From NCBI GenBank assembly GCA_020741775.1, contig DYYG01000007.1, positions 1 to 64,000 of the forward strand: a stretch of 64,000 bases of DNA, in the 5' to 3' direction. The notes beneath the pieces were generated by a model, which was not told the DNA's origin, did not search any database, and saw only the letters and a list, made by a program, of their open reading frames with translations. Position numbers and translations under genes: made by a program. Below are positions 1-8,708 of this stretch, piece by piece; positions within the stretch are counted from its first letter, which is position 1; each line of letters starts with the position of its first letter. Origin of the DNA: Methylorubrum populi (GTDB lineage Bacteria > Pseudomonadota > Alphaproteobacteria > Rhizobiales > Beijerinckiaceae).

Positions 1-37
1 CGCGTTCGCGTAGGTCCTGGCTGTAGGGTCGGCCCAT
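1..37 (-). CDS. IS630-family transposase, N-terminal fragment cut by the window edge
   Basis: Reading the minus strand from the ATG at 35-37 gives MGRPYSQDLRER and then runs off the window. IS630/Tc1-type transposases typically open with M-x-R-P-Y-S-x-D-L-R-E-R, which leads into their helix-turn-helix domain. The start is preceded by GATGAGGAGC, a good ribosome binding site. Only 12 codons are visible, so whether the copy is intact cannot be judged. The end of the element probably lies within about 60-85, where the minus strand reads TGTAGGGCTGATTCATTG, a plausible terminal repeat; IS630 elements insert at TA. The call is based on the N-terminal motif alone. Confidence 0.7.
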   Translation of the reverse strand, partial: MGRPYSQDLRER

Positions 38-288
38 GCCGCGCTCCTCATCGGGAGCGTACAATGAATCAGCCCTACACCGCTGCGTGAACCCCGCACA
101 GCCGATTCAGCTCAAGCCGAAAACGCTCTAAGCGAAAGGAAATGTCTCCTCGTCCGAGCTACGGTTCGGCGGACGATGAAGGGAGCCCTGTGTGGCCTCT
201 TGATGGGTCCGGCGGCACCAGCCGCAAACTCCAAGGATCTTCGGCTTGGTGCCGGAGCAGGCAACGCCTGTAACCTCGGAGGCCCATC

Positions 289-399
289 ATGCGGGTGTCT
301 TGTTCGTTCCCGAAGTCCGTCAGCGTCACAGATTATTGGCGCTACAGGCTCGGAAAGTGGGAGCACGTTTGCTCGCACTGCCGCAGCCTGCCCAGGTGA
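289..399 (+). CDS. Possible 36-residue peptide rich in aromatic and basic residues
   Basis: An ATG at 289 follows GGAGG (278-282) by 6 bases and opens a 36-codon frame ending at TGA 397-399. The peptide begins MRVSCSFPKS and ends in a stretch rich in Trp, Tyr, Arg, His and Cys (around DYWRYRLGKWEHVCSHCR). Its composition is not that of a random GC-rich frame. A CAGGC/GCCTG hairpin lies just upstream of the ribosome binding site, and a larger hairpin (387-412) covers the stop codon. It could be a small stand-alone protein, a leader peptide or a remnant of a mobile element. I do not recognise a family and assign no function. Confidence 0.4.
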   Translation: MRVSCSFPKSVSVTDYWRYRLGKWEHVCSHCRSLPR

Positions 400-412
400 T
401 TACCCGGGCAGG
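387..412 (+). other. Hairpin spanning the stop codon of the small ORF
   Basis: CCTGCCC (387-393) pairs with GGGCAGG (406-412). After an A/C mismatch, GGT (395-397) pairs with ACC (402-404) around a GATT loop. The structure includes the TGA stop of the 36-residue frame. There is no T tract, so it is not a standard intrinsic terminator. Confidence 0.5.
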
Positions 413-471
413 TCTGCCAGCCCGTCAGTGAGGTTCGTTTACGAGGCGCACCCTCACGGACGTAGACGAGT

Positions 472-495
472 GGGGGCGGCAGTGTTGCTGCCCCC
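472..495 (+). terminator. Terminator-like GC-rich hairpin
   Basis: GGGGGCGGCA (472-481) pairs with TGCTGCCCCC (486-495) around a GTGT loop. This is a 10-bp stem with one G-T pair. It is followed by ATTTCCT, only weakly T-rich. It lies 73 bases past the stop of the small ORF and could end a transcript covering it. Confidence 0.45.
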
Positions 496-792
496 ATTTC
501 CTAGCTGCGAGTTGCGCAGCAAAAAATCCTAGTCTGACGTCGGACAGACGCAACACGCGGCGGAAATCAAGCCGCTTAGTCCAACTCCAAACATTTTGGA
601 TAACCTGCGACCGCCTGACAAGAGGGTCGGAGTCGGGTTCTTGGTAGCGTTCCCCGCATGCTTACCAATTTCGGTAGTCATCCGGTTTCACCATGGACTG
701 GAGGACATCTCGGGGTGCCACTCGGGGGGCGCTACTGCCCTGGTGTCGCACAAGTACCTCAGATCACCTTAGAATCTTCGGCTGATTTGAAG

Positions 793-882
793 TGGCGGAG
801 GGAGCGGGATTCGAACCCGCGATACCGTTTCCGGTATACACACTTTCCAGGCGTGCGCCTTCAACCACTCGGCCACCCCTCC
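793..882 (-). tRNA. tRNA-Ser (anticodon GGA)
   Basis: The minus strand folds into a 90-nt cloverleaf that starts GGAGGGGTGGCCGAGTGGTT and ends in an encoded CCA (793-795). The anticodon loop contains CTGGAAA with anticodon GGA, which reads UCC/UCU serine codons. The long variable arm (ATACCGGAAACGGTAT) is typical of class II serine tRNAs. The T arm reads GGGTTCGAATCCC. Confidence 0.95.
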
Positions 883-1042
883 GGAGCCTGCCGGGGATCG
901 ACGCGGGCGCTTGGAGCGCCGGGCGTGGGTCACGTGCAGCAGGTGGCGGGTCTGTAGCCGGGGTACCGGCATCTGGCAAGGCGAAGAATGCGCCCCGCGC
1001 CACCTTTGTGCCGCCCGGCACAGGGCCGGGCGGCGGAGCGGG

Positions 1043-2581
1043 TCAGGCGATGCGGCGGGGCCGCTCGGCGGGAGCGGCCTGCGCGGCCGGGGTGGCGGGG
1101 CCGGCGGGCGCGTTGACCGGGGCAGGTGACGGAACGGTGGAGGGCGTTCCCGCGCCGGTCTGGAGGAAGCCGGGCGTCGACGGGGCCGGGCTGTCCGAGG
1201 TGATCGGAGGCAGCGGTGCCGCCGCCGGCCGCTCGGCCGGAGCCACCGGATCGGACGGCATCGGAGCGGGCGCCTCGTCCTCCTCGGGGCCTGCCAGGAT
1301 CTCCGGCGGGGTTTTCCACACGAAGGCGTCGAGACGGCCGGTGACCGGCGAGACCGGCGCCCAGCGCTCGGAGATCACCCCATCGGCGATCCAGGCCGGA
1401 TCGCGCGGGGCGCGGGCGGCGCGGGCGAGCCATTCGCGGGAGCGACCGCTCTCGGTCCCGTGCTCGGCCGCCTCGATCCGCGCCATCATCTGGCAGACCC
1501 GCACCGTCGGCCGGTCGTTCAGCAGGGGCGCCAGGGCCTCGCGGGCCCGGCTGAATTCCTGGGCCTCCCGCGCCGCCTGGGCGATCACGAGACGGGATTC
1601 CGGATCCCAGGAGGAGAGCTTGGCCAGAGTCTCGGCGCGGGCCAGCCGGTCGCGGGCCGAGTCGCCGGTGCGCAGGTTGAGATAGACCTTGGCTAATTCG
1701 GGGTGAGGTGTCGTCTTCCAGGCCGCCTCGATGATCTTGGCGGCCTTGCGCAGGTCGTTGCGTCGGGCGAGCAGCCGCCCGGCGATGACCGCCGCCGGCA
1801 CCAGTTCGGGGGCGAGCTTGACGGCCTTGAGGGCCTGCTCGGTGGCGGTGTCGGGCTCACCGGCCTCGTGGCTCTGGGCCGCTGCGGTGAGGAGCACCGC
1901 CCGTTGGCGCCGAGCTGCGCTCTTGTCCATCAGGCCGAGGGAGGCGCGGCGTTCCACCGTCTCCGTCGCCGCCGACCACTCGCCGTCGGCGCATTGGGCT
2001 TCCAGCACCGCTTCGTTGGCCCAGGTGACGCTCGGCGCGAGCCGTGCGGCCTCGGTCGCGTAGGCGCGGGCGGCGCCTTCGTCCTCGCGGCGGCGTGCCT
2101 CCACGAACAGGCCGCGCAGGCCGAGCACCCGCGTCTCGGGATCGTCCGCCATGCGCTTGAAGGCCTGCTCCGCTGCCTCGCGGTCGCCGGAGATCTGGGC
2201 GGCCTGCGCTTTCAGCAGAAGGGTCAGCGGCTGGCTGCCGAGCAGCCGCTCGGCATCGCCCGCATGGCGGCGGGCCGCGAGCGGATCACCGGACCCCACG
2301 GCGATCATGCCCCGCGAGAGCGAGGCGAGGCCCTTGTTGCGCCGCCGCTCCCGGGTGGAGCGGCTGATGCTGGCGGGAAGGCCGATCACGCCGGACATGA
2401 TCGCCCAGATGATGCCGATGATGATTGCTGCCACCAGCACGCCGGTCAGCGCGATGGCGAGGCTCATACCGATCTCGTAGCCATTCCAGACCACGGTCAC
2501 GGTGCCCGGATGGTCGGCGATCCACACCGCGCCGTAGGCGGCGATCGCGAGGAGGGCCAGGAAGACGAGGGCGCGCCACAT
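1043..2581 (-). CDS. hemY: HemY-type inner-membrane TPR protein
   Basis: This 512-residue protein has two N-terminal membrane helices (about residues 4-22 and 43-66), then a cytoplasmic region with the RxRR-type basic stretch of the HemY N-terminal family and several TPR-like helical repeats (about 110-390). The tail is low-complexity, rich in Pro and Ala. In proteobacteria this family is encoded beside late heme-biosynthesis genes. Its function is not firmly established, and despite the name it is not the Gram-positive protoporphyrinogen oxidase. It follows the Mic60-like gene by 117 bases on the same strand and probably ends the hemD operon. Confidence 0.88.
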   Translation of the reverse strand: MWRALVFLALLAIAAYGAVWIADHPGTVTVVWNGYEIGMSLAIALTGVLVAAIIIGIIWAIMSGVIGLPASISRSTRERRRNKGLASLSRGMIAVGSGDPLAARRHAGDAERLLGSQPLTLLLKAQAAQISGDREAAEQAFKRMADDPETRVLGLRGLFVEARRREDEGAARAYATEAARLAPSVTWANEAVLEAQCADGEWSAATETVERRASLGLMDKSAARRQRAVLLTAAAQSHEAGEPDTATEQALKAVKLAPELVPAAVIAGRLLARRNDLRKAAKIIEAAWKTTPHPELAKVYLNLRTGDSARDRLARAETLAKLSSWDPESRLVIAQAAREAQEFSRAREALAPLLNDRPTVRVCQMMARIEAAEHGTESGRSREWLARAARAPRDPAWIADGVISERWAPVSPVTGRLDAFVWKTPPEILAGPEEDEAPAPMPSDPVAPAERPAAAPLPPITSDSPAPSTPGFLQTGAGTPSTVPSPAPVNAPAGPATPAAQAAPAERPRRIA

Positions 2582-2698
2582 GGGTCAGGGCCTCCTTGGA
2601 AGCTCGGGGAGCGGGCGCTCGCGGCCCGGGCAGAGTGGAAGAGGGAAGAGCCGCGCCGGGCGCGGGTCCGTCATGGTCATGATCGCAGGTCCCGCCGG

Positions 2699-4822
2699 TC
2701 AGCGTGCGGGCGGAAGGCCGGTGAAGGCATCGGCGAGCAGCCCCTGCGCCGCGCGGCCCGCCTCGGCCCGCGCCGAGAGCCGGGCACCGAAATCGCCGCC
2801 CTGGGCCCGGGCTTCCTCCGGCAGCGCGGCGTAGGCCTTGGCCGCCGCCGAGAGGTCGCCGCGGTCGAGTGCCGCCTGAACCTGCGCCGTCGAGGCCTCA
2901 CCCGCGCCGGCCTGCGAGCCGGTCTGGCTCGCGGGCGAGTCGACCCGCTTCACCTGCACGATCGAGCTGGCCATGTTCATCAGCCGGTCGCTGACGCTGC
3001 CGGTCTCGGCCACGGACTTGGCCTGGGCGGCGCGCTTGGCCTCGGCGACCTTGTCGGAGATGCGCCGGAACTCCGCAGCGAGGCTCGCGGCGGTCGGGGC
3101 CCCCTTGTCGGCGAAGGGCGCCAGCGCGTCGAGCCGCTTCGAATCCGGCGTCTCCAGATTGCGCAGGCTGGCGAGCGCCTCAGGATAGGGCTGGCCGGCA
3201 TCGAGCGCCGTGGCGATCCGGTTGGCGGAGATCATCCGCAGCGCTGCCTGCACCGTGGCCTGCTTGGCGCTCTGATCGACCGTCTTGTCCAGGGCGGCGA
3301 TCTTGTCGGCCTGTTCCTGCAGCTTGCGGTCAAGGTTTCGGCTCGCCTCGTCGACGCGGGTCTGCGCGGTCTCGGCTGCCTGCTTGCCGGCCTGGCTGGC
3401 CTCCTGGGTCGCCGCGGCGATTCTGCTGTCCAGGGATTTCTGCACCTCGTCGAGGCGCTTCGCCAGGGCGGCGTCGGCCGCTTCGTTCGCCTTGGTGCGG
3501 GACTCGACATCGCCCTGAAGGGCCGCGAACTTACCCGTGACATCGGCGGACGGGTCCTTGGCGCCGTTCGCTTCGAGCGCCTTGATCCGGTCGTCGAGGG
3601 CGGCGAGGGCCGCCGGGTCCGCGGCCGGCGCCGTCTTCACCTCCGCCGTGCCGTCGCGGCCGGGCTCCTCCTGCAGCGCCGAGACGCGCTGGTCGAGGGC
3701 ATCGAGGCGGGCGACGAGATCGGCCGGAGCCGCGGGAGCCGAACCGCCGGAGGCGGGGGCGGCGCCCGCCTTCTGCAGGGCTTCGCTCGCGCGCTCGTTC
3801 GCGGCCTTGGCCGCAGCCTCGACACGGTCGAGAGCCTCGGTCACCGGCTTCACCGCCTGCTCGTTGGCGGACAGGCGCTTGTCGAGGGCGGCGACCGAGT
3901 CCTTCGTGGCGAGCCCCGCCACCGCCTTGTCGAGGGCGGCGAGGCGGGGATCCGCACCACGCTGATAGGTGGTGACGCCGTAGAGCAGGCCCGCTCCGAT
4001 CAGGCCGCCGAGCAGACCCGAGGCGGCCACCGACCCGAAGCCCGGCCCGCCCTTGGCCGGTTTGGCGGCGAGGTCGGGCGCCGCCTTCGGCGCATCCTTG
4101 GCCGAGAAGGGAGCTGCCGACCCGTCCTTGCCAGCCTCCGGCTTCGCGCCCGGCTTGGCGGCCTCGGCCGGATCGGCGAGGCGCTTGGCCTTCAGATCGA
4201 GGATCGGGCCGTCGGTCAGCGCCGCGGTCTCGGTCACCCGCGTCGCGCCCGGCTTCGCCTCAGATTTCTCGTTCGGCTTCTCGTTTGGCTTGGCGCCGTT
4301 GGAGGCCGCCGCCTCGGGCTTGATCGCGCTGCTTCCGGTGGCGCCGGGCTTGGCGGGAGCGTCGGGTTTGGCGGTCGTATCCTTGGACGGATTGGCTTGG
4401 CTGCCGGCTGCGGCCGGCGGCACGGCGGAGCTTCCGGTGGCGCCGGGCTTCAACGGCGCGCTGCCGCCGGGCGTGGCGGAGGGGGCCGACGCGGATGCGG
4501 CCGGGGACGGCTTGGCCGGCTCGGCGGCTTTGGCGGAGCTCGCCGCCGTAGCCGCGCCGCCGGACGGGGACAGGGCGCTGCTGCCGGTCGCTCCGGCCTT
4601 GGCGGGTTCCGACTTCGTCGGCTCGGATTTCGCCGAATCGGTCGGGTTCACAGCCGGCACCGCCCCGGGCTTCGCCGCGGACGTGTCGGCGAGCTTCCCC
4701 ATCGCCTTCGGATCGGCGGGCTTGGGCTGCGCCTGATCCCTGACCGGCTCCTTGGCCTGCTCCGGAGGCTTGGCACCGTCCCTCGGGCCGTCCTTAGGTG
4801 AAGTCACGGGCGTTCGCTCCAT
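2699..4822 (-). CDS. Mic60/mitofilin-like inner-membrane protein
   Basis: The 707-residue product has a long N-terminal Pro/Ala/Lys-rich region (1-260), one membrane helix (about 263-285), an extended coiled coil (about 290-520) and a C-terminal domain matching the mitofilin family. This domain order, and a location between hemD and hemY, are known for alphaproteobacterial homologues of mitochondrial Mic60, which shapes inner-membrane folds and contacts the outer membrane. The N-terminal region repeats PGATGSSA or close variants four times (near residues 76, 126, 158 and 190), with 20-base identical DNA copies at 4332-4351 and 4431-4450. The start is uncertain: ATG 4822 has a weak ribosome binding site, and a GTG lies five codons downstream. 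Methylobacteria build extensive internal membranes only in some species, so the exact role is inferred from the family. Confidence 0.82.
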   Translation of the reverse strand: MERTPVTSPKDGPRDGAKPPEQAKEPVRDQAQPKPADPKAMGKLADTSAAKPGAVPAVNPTDSAKSEPTKSEPAKAGATGSSALSPSGGAATAASSAKAAEPAKPSPAASASAPSATPGGSAPLKPGATGSSAVPPAAAGSQANPSKDTTAKPDAPAKPGATGSSAIKPEAAASNGAKPNEKPNEKSEAKPGATRVTETAALTDGPILDLKAKRLADPAEAAKPGAKPEAGKDGSAAPFSAKDAPKAAPDLAAKPAKGGPGFGSVAASGLLGGLIGAGLLYGVTTYQRGADPRLAALDKAVAGLATKDSVAALDKRLSANEQAVKPVTEALDRVEAAAKAANERASEALQKAGAAPASGGSAPAAPADLVARLDALDQRVSALQEEPGRDGTAEVKTAPAADPAALAALDDRIKALEANGAKDPSADVTGKFAALQGDVESRTKANEAADAALAKRLDEVQKSLDSRIAAATQEASQAGKQAAETAQTRVDEASRNLDRKLQEQADKIAALDKTVDQSAKQATVQAALRMISANRIATALDAGQPYPEALASLRNLETPDSKRLDALAPFADKGAPTAASLAAEFRRISDKVAEAKRAAQAKSVAETGSVSDRLMNMASSIVQVKRVDSPASQTGSQAGAGEASTAQVQAALDRGDLSAAAKAYAALPEEARAQGGDFGARLSARAEAGRAAQGLLADAFTGLPPAR

Positions 4823-4954
4823 TCAGCCGCCGCACCGGCGCGGTGCGCTCCCATAGAAGAGCGGAACGGCGCCGTCATCCATCGGAACTGTCGTAACAGC
4901 CCCGTCCTCCCATGCTCGATGAAACCTCGTCCGCCCCGGGGAGGCGGGAGAGGC

Positions 4955-5668
4955 TCAATCCGCAGCCGCGAGACCGGCGAGGAGGGCTTCCTCGCTTGGC
5001 CGCGCCGCCACAAAATGGGCCGGTATACCGAGCTCGACCAGTCCTGCGGCCACGTCGGCAGACAGGCAGTAATGCGCCAGAGCCCGAAACGCTCCGCTGA
5101 GTTCGGCCTGACGGCACAGGCGCCCGGCCGTTTCGGCGCTCCGGCGGGAATAATGCAGGGCGGCCGCGAGCGGCGGAATTCCGGTCTCGCCGGCGAGAGC
5201 CCGTGCCGCCGGCTCGGGCAAGGTCTCCAGCGCCCGCGCCGCGTAGGCGGTCCAGGACAGAATGTCGTAGCCCGCCCTCCGCAGGCTCGATTCGGGCTCG
5301 GCCTTGCGGTCTTCCCCCGCCACGTGGAGCAGGAGGCTTCCCGGATTCACATGTTCCGCGACCAGCCGCGCGAGGTCTGCCGCGTCACCGTCGGCGCAGA
5401 AGACCCGGCCGAGTCCGGCGGCCCGAGCCTGTTCGGCGGTGCGCCGGCCGACGGCGAAGACGGGCGGGCCGGCGAGGCCCGTGGCGGCGAGCGGCGCCAC
5501 CGCGTTGGCGCTGGTGAGGATCAGCCCGTCGAACGGCCCGGCCGGCGGCGTCGTCCCGGTCGGGTCGATCCGCAGCACCGGCGCAACGAGGGCGAGATGG
5601 CCGCGTTCGGCCAGATGCCGGGCCGTGCGCCCCGCTCCCGGCTCGGGCCGTGACACCCAGATCCGCAT
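4955..5668 (-). CDS. hemD: Uroporphyrinogen-III synthase
   Basis: HemD closes and inverts ring D of hydroxymethylbilane to give uroporphyrinogen III, the shared precursor of heme, cobalamin and siroheme. The product is 237 residues from the ATG at 5666-5668, beginning MRIWVSRPEPGAGRTA, the usual HemD N-terminus (RP-E-x-G-x-T-A). An upstream in-frame ATG at 5749 would add 27 unrelated residues and is rejected. Family members have low overall identity, but the LILTSANAV and FAVGRRTAEQ segments fit the two-domain HemD fold. It is the first gene of the hemD-mic60-hemY set and is divergent from tsaD. The usual hemC neighbour is absent. Confidence 0.88.
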   Translation of the reverse strand: MRIWVSRPEPGAGRTARHLAERGHLALVAPVLRIDPTGTTPPAGPFDGLILTSANAVAPLAATGLAGPPVFAVGRRTAEQARAAGLGRVFCADGDAADLARLVAEHVNPGSLLLHVAGEDRKAEPESSLRRAGYDILSWTAYAARALETLPEPAARALAGETGIPPLAAALHYSRRSAETAGRLCRQAELSGAFRALAHYCLSADVAAGLVELGIPAHFVAARPSEEALLAGLAAAD

Positions 5669-5830
5669 GGCCCGTCCCCGTCTCTCACACCCGCCGGCCT
5701 CACCTGTTTCGGCCCGCATTTTCGTCGTAGACGTTTTTCGGCGGGGCACCGATCCGGTTTTCCGCGACGAATGGAGTAAGCGGGCCGGTCCCCGGCGCGC
5801 AACGGTGTGTGGGCCTCAAGCGTGACACCC

Positions 5831-6874
5831 ATGAAGATCCTCGGCATCGAGACCACCTGCGACGAGACCGCCGCCGCCGTGGTGACGCTCGATGACGACG
5901 AACGCGGCCGCATCCTTTCCAACGAGGTTCTGAGCCAGATCGCCGAGCACGCGGCCTATGGCGGGGTCGTGCCCGAGATCGCCGCCCGCGCCCATGTCGA
6001 GGTGCTCGACCGGCTGATCGCCCGGGCGCTGCAGCGGGCGGGCACGGCGCTGCCCGAGATCGACGGCATCGCCGTCGCCGCCGGACCGGGCCTAATCGGC
6101 GGCGTGCTGATCGGCCTCGTCACCGCCAAGACCCTGTCGCTGGTCGCGCGCAAGCCGCTGCTCGCGGTCAACCATCTGGAGGCGCACGCGCTCACGCCCC
6201 GGCTCACCGACGGGCTGGCCTTCCCCTACCTGCTGCTGCTCGCCTCCGGCGGCCACACCCAACTCGTCGCAGTGAAGGGCGTGGGCGATTACGTGCGGCT
6301 CGGCACCACCATCGACGATGCCATCGGCGAGGCCTTCGACAAGGTCGCGAAGCTTCTCGGCCTCGGCTATCCGGGCGGGCCCGAGGTGGAGCGGCAGGCG
6401 GCGAACGGCAATCCGGAGCGGTTCGCGCTGCCCCGGCCGATGCTGGGCCGGCGTCAGGCGGATTTTTCGCTCTCCGGCCTCAAGACCGCCCTTCGCATCG
6501 AGGCCGAGCGCCTCGAACCCCTCGCCACCCAGGATGTGGCCGATCTCTGCGCCAGCTTTCAAGCGGCGGTGGTGGATGTGGTGGTGGACCGGGTCCGCGT
6601 GGCCCTGCGCGCCTTCTCGACGGTCGCCGGCCATCCGACCGCCCTCGTCGCCGCCGGCGGAGTCGCGGCCAACGGGGCGATCCGCCGGGCTCTGGCGGCG
6701 CAGGCCGGCGAGGTGGGCCTCGGCTTCGTCGCCCCACCGTTGCCGCTCTGCGGCGATAACGGGGCGATGATCGCCTGGGCCGGCCTCGAACGCCTGCGCC
6801 TCGGTCTGGTCGACGACCTCACCGTCCCGGCCCGTGCCCGCTGGCCCTTCGCCGAGGCCGCGCCGGCCACCTGA
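5831..6874 (+). CDS. tsaD: tRNA N6-adenosine threonylcarbamoyltransferase
   Basis: TsaD transfers the threonylcarbamoyl group from TC-AMP to A37 of ANN-reading tRNAs, together with TsaB and TsaE. The 347-residue product begins [14 protein letters not shown], the strongly conserved N-terminus, so ATG 5831 is chosen over the upstream in-frame ATG at 5807. The metal-binding histidines lie in HLEAH (115 and 119), and LASGGHTQL and a C-terminal [12 protein letters not shown] complete the ASKHA-fold signatures. It is divergent from hemD and converges with the chemoreceptor gene, leaving only three bases between the two stop codons. Confidence 0.97.
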   Translation: MKILGIETTCDETAAAVVTLDDDERGRILSNEVLSQIAEHAAYGGVVPEIAARAHVEVLDRLIARALQRAGTALPEIDGIAVAAGPGLIGGVLIGLVTAKTLSLVARKPLLAVNHLEAHALTPRLTDGLAFPYLLLLASGGHTQLVAVKGVGDYVRLGTTIDDAIGEAFDKVAKLLGLGYPGGPEVERQAANGNPERFALPRPMLGRRQADFSLSGLKTALRIEAERLEPLATQDVADLCASFQAAVVDVVVDRVRVALRAFSTVAGHPTALVAAGGVAANGAIRRALAAQAGEVGLGFVAPPLPLCGDNGAMIAWAGLERLRLGLVDDLTVPARARWPFAEAAPAT

Positions 6875-6877
6875 CCG

Positions 6878-8353
6878 TCAGGTGATCGAGCGAGCGGTTG
6901 CCGTCACCTTCTGCACCGCGGTGTCGATCTCGCCCGCAGCCACCGCGATCCCGTCGGTGTTGCGGCGCACCGCTTCGACGTTCTGAGCGGCGGTCTGCAT
7001 GTTGTTGGCGATCTCCTGCGTCACCGCGGCCTGCTCGGTGACGGCGGAGGAGACGCTCATCGAGATCTCGCTCAGGTTGGTGATGGTCGAGACGATGGCC
7101 TGGATCGCTTCGACGGCCTTGGCCGTGGATTCCTGCACACTGGCGATCTGCTGGCCGATATCTTCCGTGGCGCGGGAGGACTGGCTGGCGAGCGCCTTGA
7201 CCTCGGTGGCGACCACCGCGAAGCCGCGGCCGGCGGCCCCCGCCCGGGCCGCTTCGATGGTGGCGTTGAGGGCGAGCAGATTGGTCTGGTCTGCGATCGA
7301 GCGGATCACCGAGACCACCTCACCGATCCGCTCGGCGGCGGCGCTGAGCCCGTTGACGATCCCGCCGGCCTCGGTGGCCCGCTCCACCGCCGCGTCGGCG
7401 GCGGTTTGGGCTTGGCTGGCGTGGCGGCTCAGTTCGGTGATCGAGGCGGCGAATTCCTCGCTGCCGGCGGCGACCGCCTGAACGTTGTCCGAGGTCAAGG
7501 CGACCGCCGCCGCCGTCTCGGAGGCCTGCCGGCTGACGTCCGACATGGCGCCGGTGATGACGCCGAGATCGGATTCGATCGCGCGCTGGCCCTCGGCACG
7601 CCGCTGGCGTCTGTTCACGGATTCCGTCACGTCGTTGGCGAACTTCACCACCGCCTGGAGCTTTCCCTCGCTGTCGAAGACGGGATTGTAGGAGCCATAG
7701 ATCCAGGCTTCTCGGCCGCCCTTGGCAAACCGGCGGAATTCTCCGGCCTGATAGCGGCCCTCCGCGAGGGCCTTCCAGAACTCGGTATAGGCCGGCCGCT
7801 TCACCTCCTCCGGATCCACGAACAGGCTGTGATGCCGGCCGCGGATCTCGTCGATCCGGTAGCCCAGGGCGTTGAGGAAGTTCTCGTTGGCGTCGATGAT
7901 CGTGCCGTCCGGCTTGAACTGGATCACCGCCTGCGAGCGGTCGATCGCCGCGATCTGGCCCTCGTAATACGCGTAGCGCCTTTTTTGCTCCGTGATGTCG
8001 GTGGCAAATTTCACGACCTTGTAGGGCCGTCCGCGCCGGTCGATGATCGGATTGTAGGATGCCTGAATCCAGACCGAGTGCCCGTCCTTCCCGACCCGGC
8101 GGAACTCCCGCGCCTGGAATTCACCGCGGCGCAGAGCCTCCCAGAAGGCTTTGTAGGCTGCGCTGTCGCGTTCCTCCGGCGGCATGAGAATGGCGTGCTG
8201 CTGCCCCCGCAGTTCAGCCAGCGTATAGCCAAGAAGTTTCAGGAAGTTCTCGTTGGCATCGATGACCGTGCCGTCCATCGTGAATTCAATCCGCCCTTGC
8301 GAGCGATCAATCGCATCGGCGATGAATTTGAGGTCAGACCTGAAGAGCGACAT
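6878..8353 (-). CDS. Soluble chemoreceptor with two PAS domains
   Basis: This 491-residue methyl-accepting chemotaxis-type protein has no membrane helix. PAS 1 spans about 7-120 and PAS 2 about 130-245. Both carry the same IDANENFL and EFRR segments, so they look like an internal duplication. A C-terminal signalling domain (about 260-491) contains the hairpin tip [15 protein letters not shown], which binds CheA and CheW. The layout resembles cytosolic PAS receptors such as BdlA or Aer-like proteins, often heme- or flavin-based redox sensors; the ligand here is unknown. The start at 8351-8353 ([10 protein letters not shown]) is preferred over an ATG ten codons upstream. No C-terminal NWETF-type CheR docking peptide is present. 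The upstream region is AT-rich. Confidence 0.92.
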   Translation of the reverse strand: MSLFRSDLKFIADAIDRSQGRIEFTMDGTVIDANENFLKLLGYTLAELRGQQHAILMPPEERDSAAYKAFWEALRRGEFQAREFRRVGKDGHSVWIQASYNPIIDRRGRPYKVVKFATDITEQKRRYAYYEGQIAAIDRSQAVIQFKPDGTIIDANENFLNALGYRIDEIRGRHHSLFVDPEEVKRPAYTEFWKALAEGRYQAGEFRRFAKGGREAWIYGSYNPVFDSEGKLQAVVKFANDVTESVNRRQRRAEGQRAIESDLGVITGAMSDVSRQASETAAAVALTSDNVQAVAAGSEEFAASITELSRHASQAQTAADAAVERATEAGGIVNGLSAAAERIGEVVSVIRSIADQTNLLALNATIEAARAGAAGRGFAVVATEVKALASQSSRATEDIGQQIASVQESTAKAVEAIQAIVSTITNLSEISMSVSSAVTEQAAVTQEIANNMQTAAQNVEAVRRNTDGIAVAAGEIDTAVQKVTATARSIT

Positions 8354-8708
8354 GACCCGACACCTGTTAGGTGAGTGCGGCAAGTTGGGAGGATATTTCA
8401 GCGATAAGATATATCAATCATGGTGGTTTAATTTTTGTTATTAAAAACGCATCGCATTTCATGCCTTAATTCCTAACGTTGGTTGCCTGGAGGAGGGTGC
8501 CACCAACCCGATCGGGCATCTCCCCCTGCAGGTCCGATCCCTTGTTGAGCCATGCGCGCGTGCTGCCGCTGCCGGCGACCCTGGTATGGGCCGGCCGCGC
8601 TTTGCATCCCGAGATTCCCGGCCGCGTCATGCCGTGAACAAGGGACAGGCGGTTGGCAGGAGGGCGCGGATGCGCGACGACGGCGCGAGATGACCGACGG
8701 AGGCGGAG
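8354..8708. promoter_or_regulatory. Divergent intergenic region with an AT-rich block
   Basis: This 355-base gap separates the chemoreceptor (minus) from gpsA (plus). Bases about 8388-8475 are strikingly AT-rich for this genome and include the 8-bp palindrome GATATATC, which suggests the chemoreceptor promoter. A short inverted repeat GTTGGT (8478-8483) / ACCAAC (8502-8507) follows. From 8510 to 8700 composition returns to normal and nothing else is recognised. Confidence 0.4.

Larger units (their letters stand above)
38..792. other. Gene-poor region between the IS630 fragment and tRNA-Ser
   Basis: This stretch of about 750 bases has no convincing full-length gene. It holds the presumed end of the IS630 element, a possible 36-residue peptide at 289-399, a perfect 5-bp hairpin (CAGGC-AAC-GCCTG) at 258-270, a long hairpin over the peptide's stop codon at 387-412 and a terminator-like hairpin at 472-495. 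From about 500 to 790 nothing recognisable is seen. The overlapping open frames in it look like random GC-rich frames. Confidence 0.6.

Noticed and set aside
38..792. A tmRNA or signal recognition particle RNA gene
   Set aside because: None of the conserved tmRNA acceptor or SRP RNA loop sequences are present in this region on either strand.
1703..4801. A 1032-codon plus-strand open frame
   Set aside because: It lies opposite the mic60-like and hemY genes. It is a GC-rich antisense shadow of Arg/Gly/Leu-rich composition without domain features.
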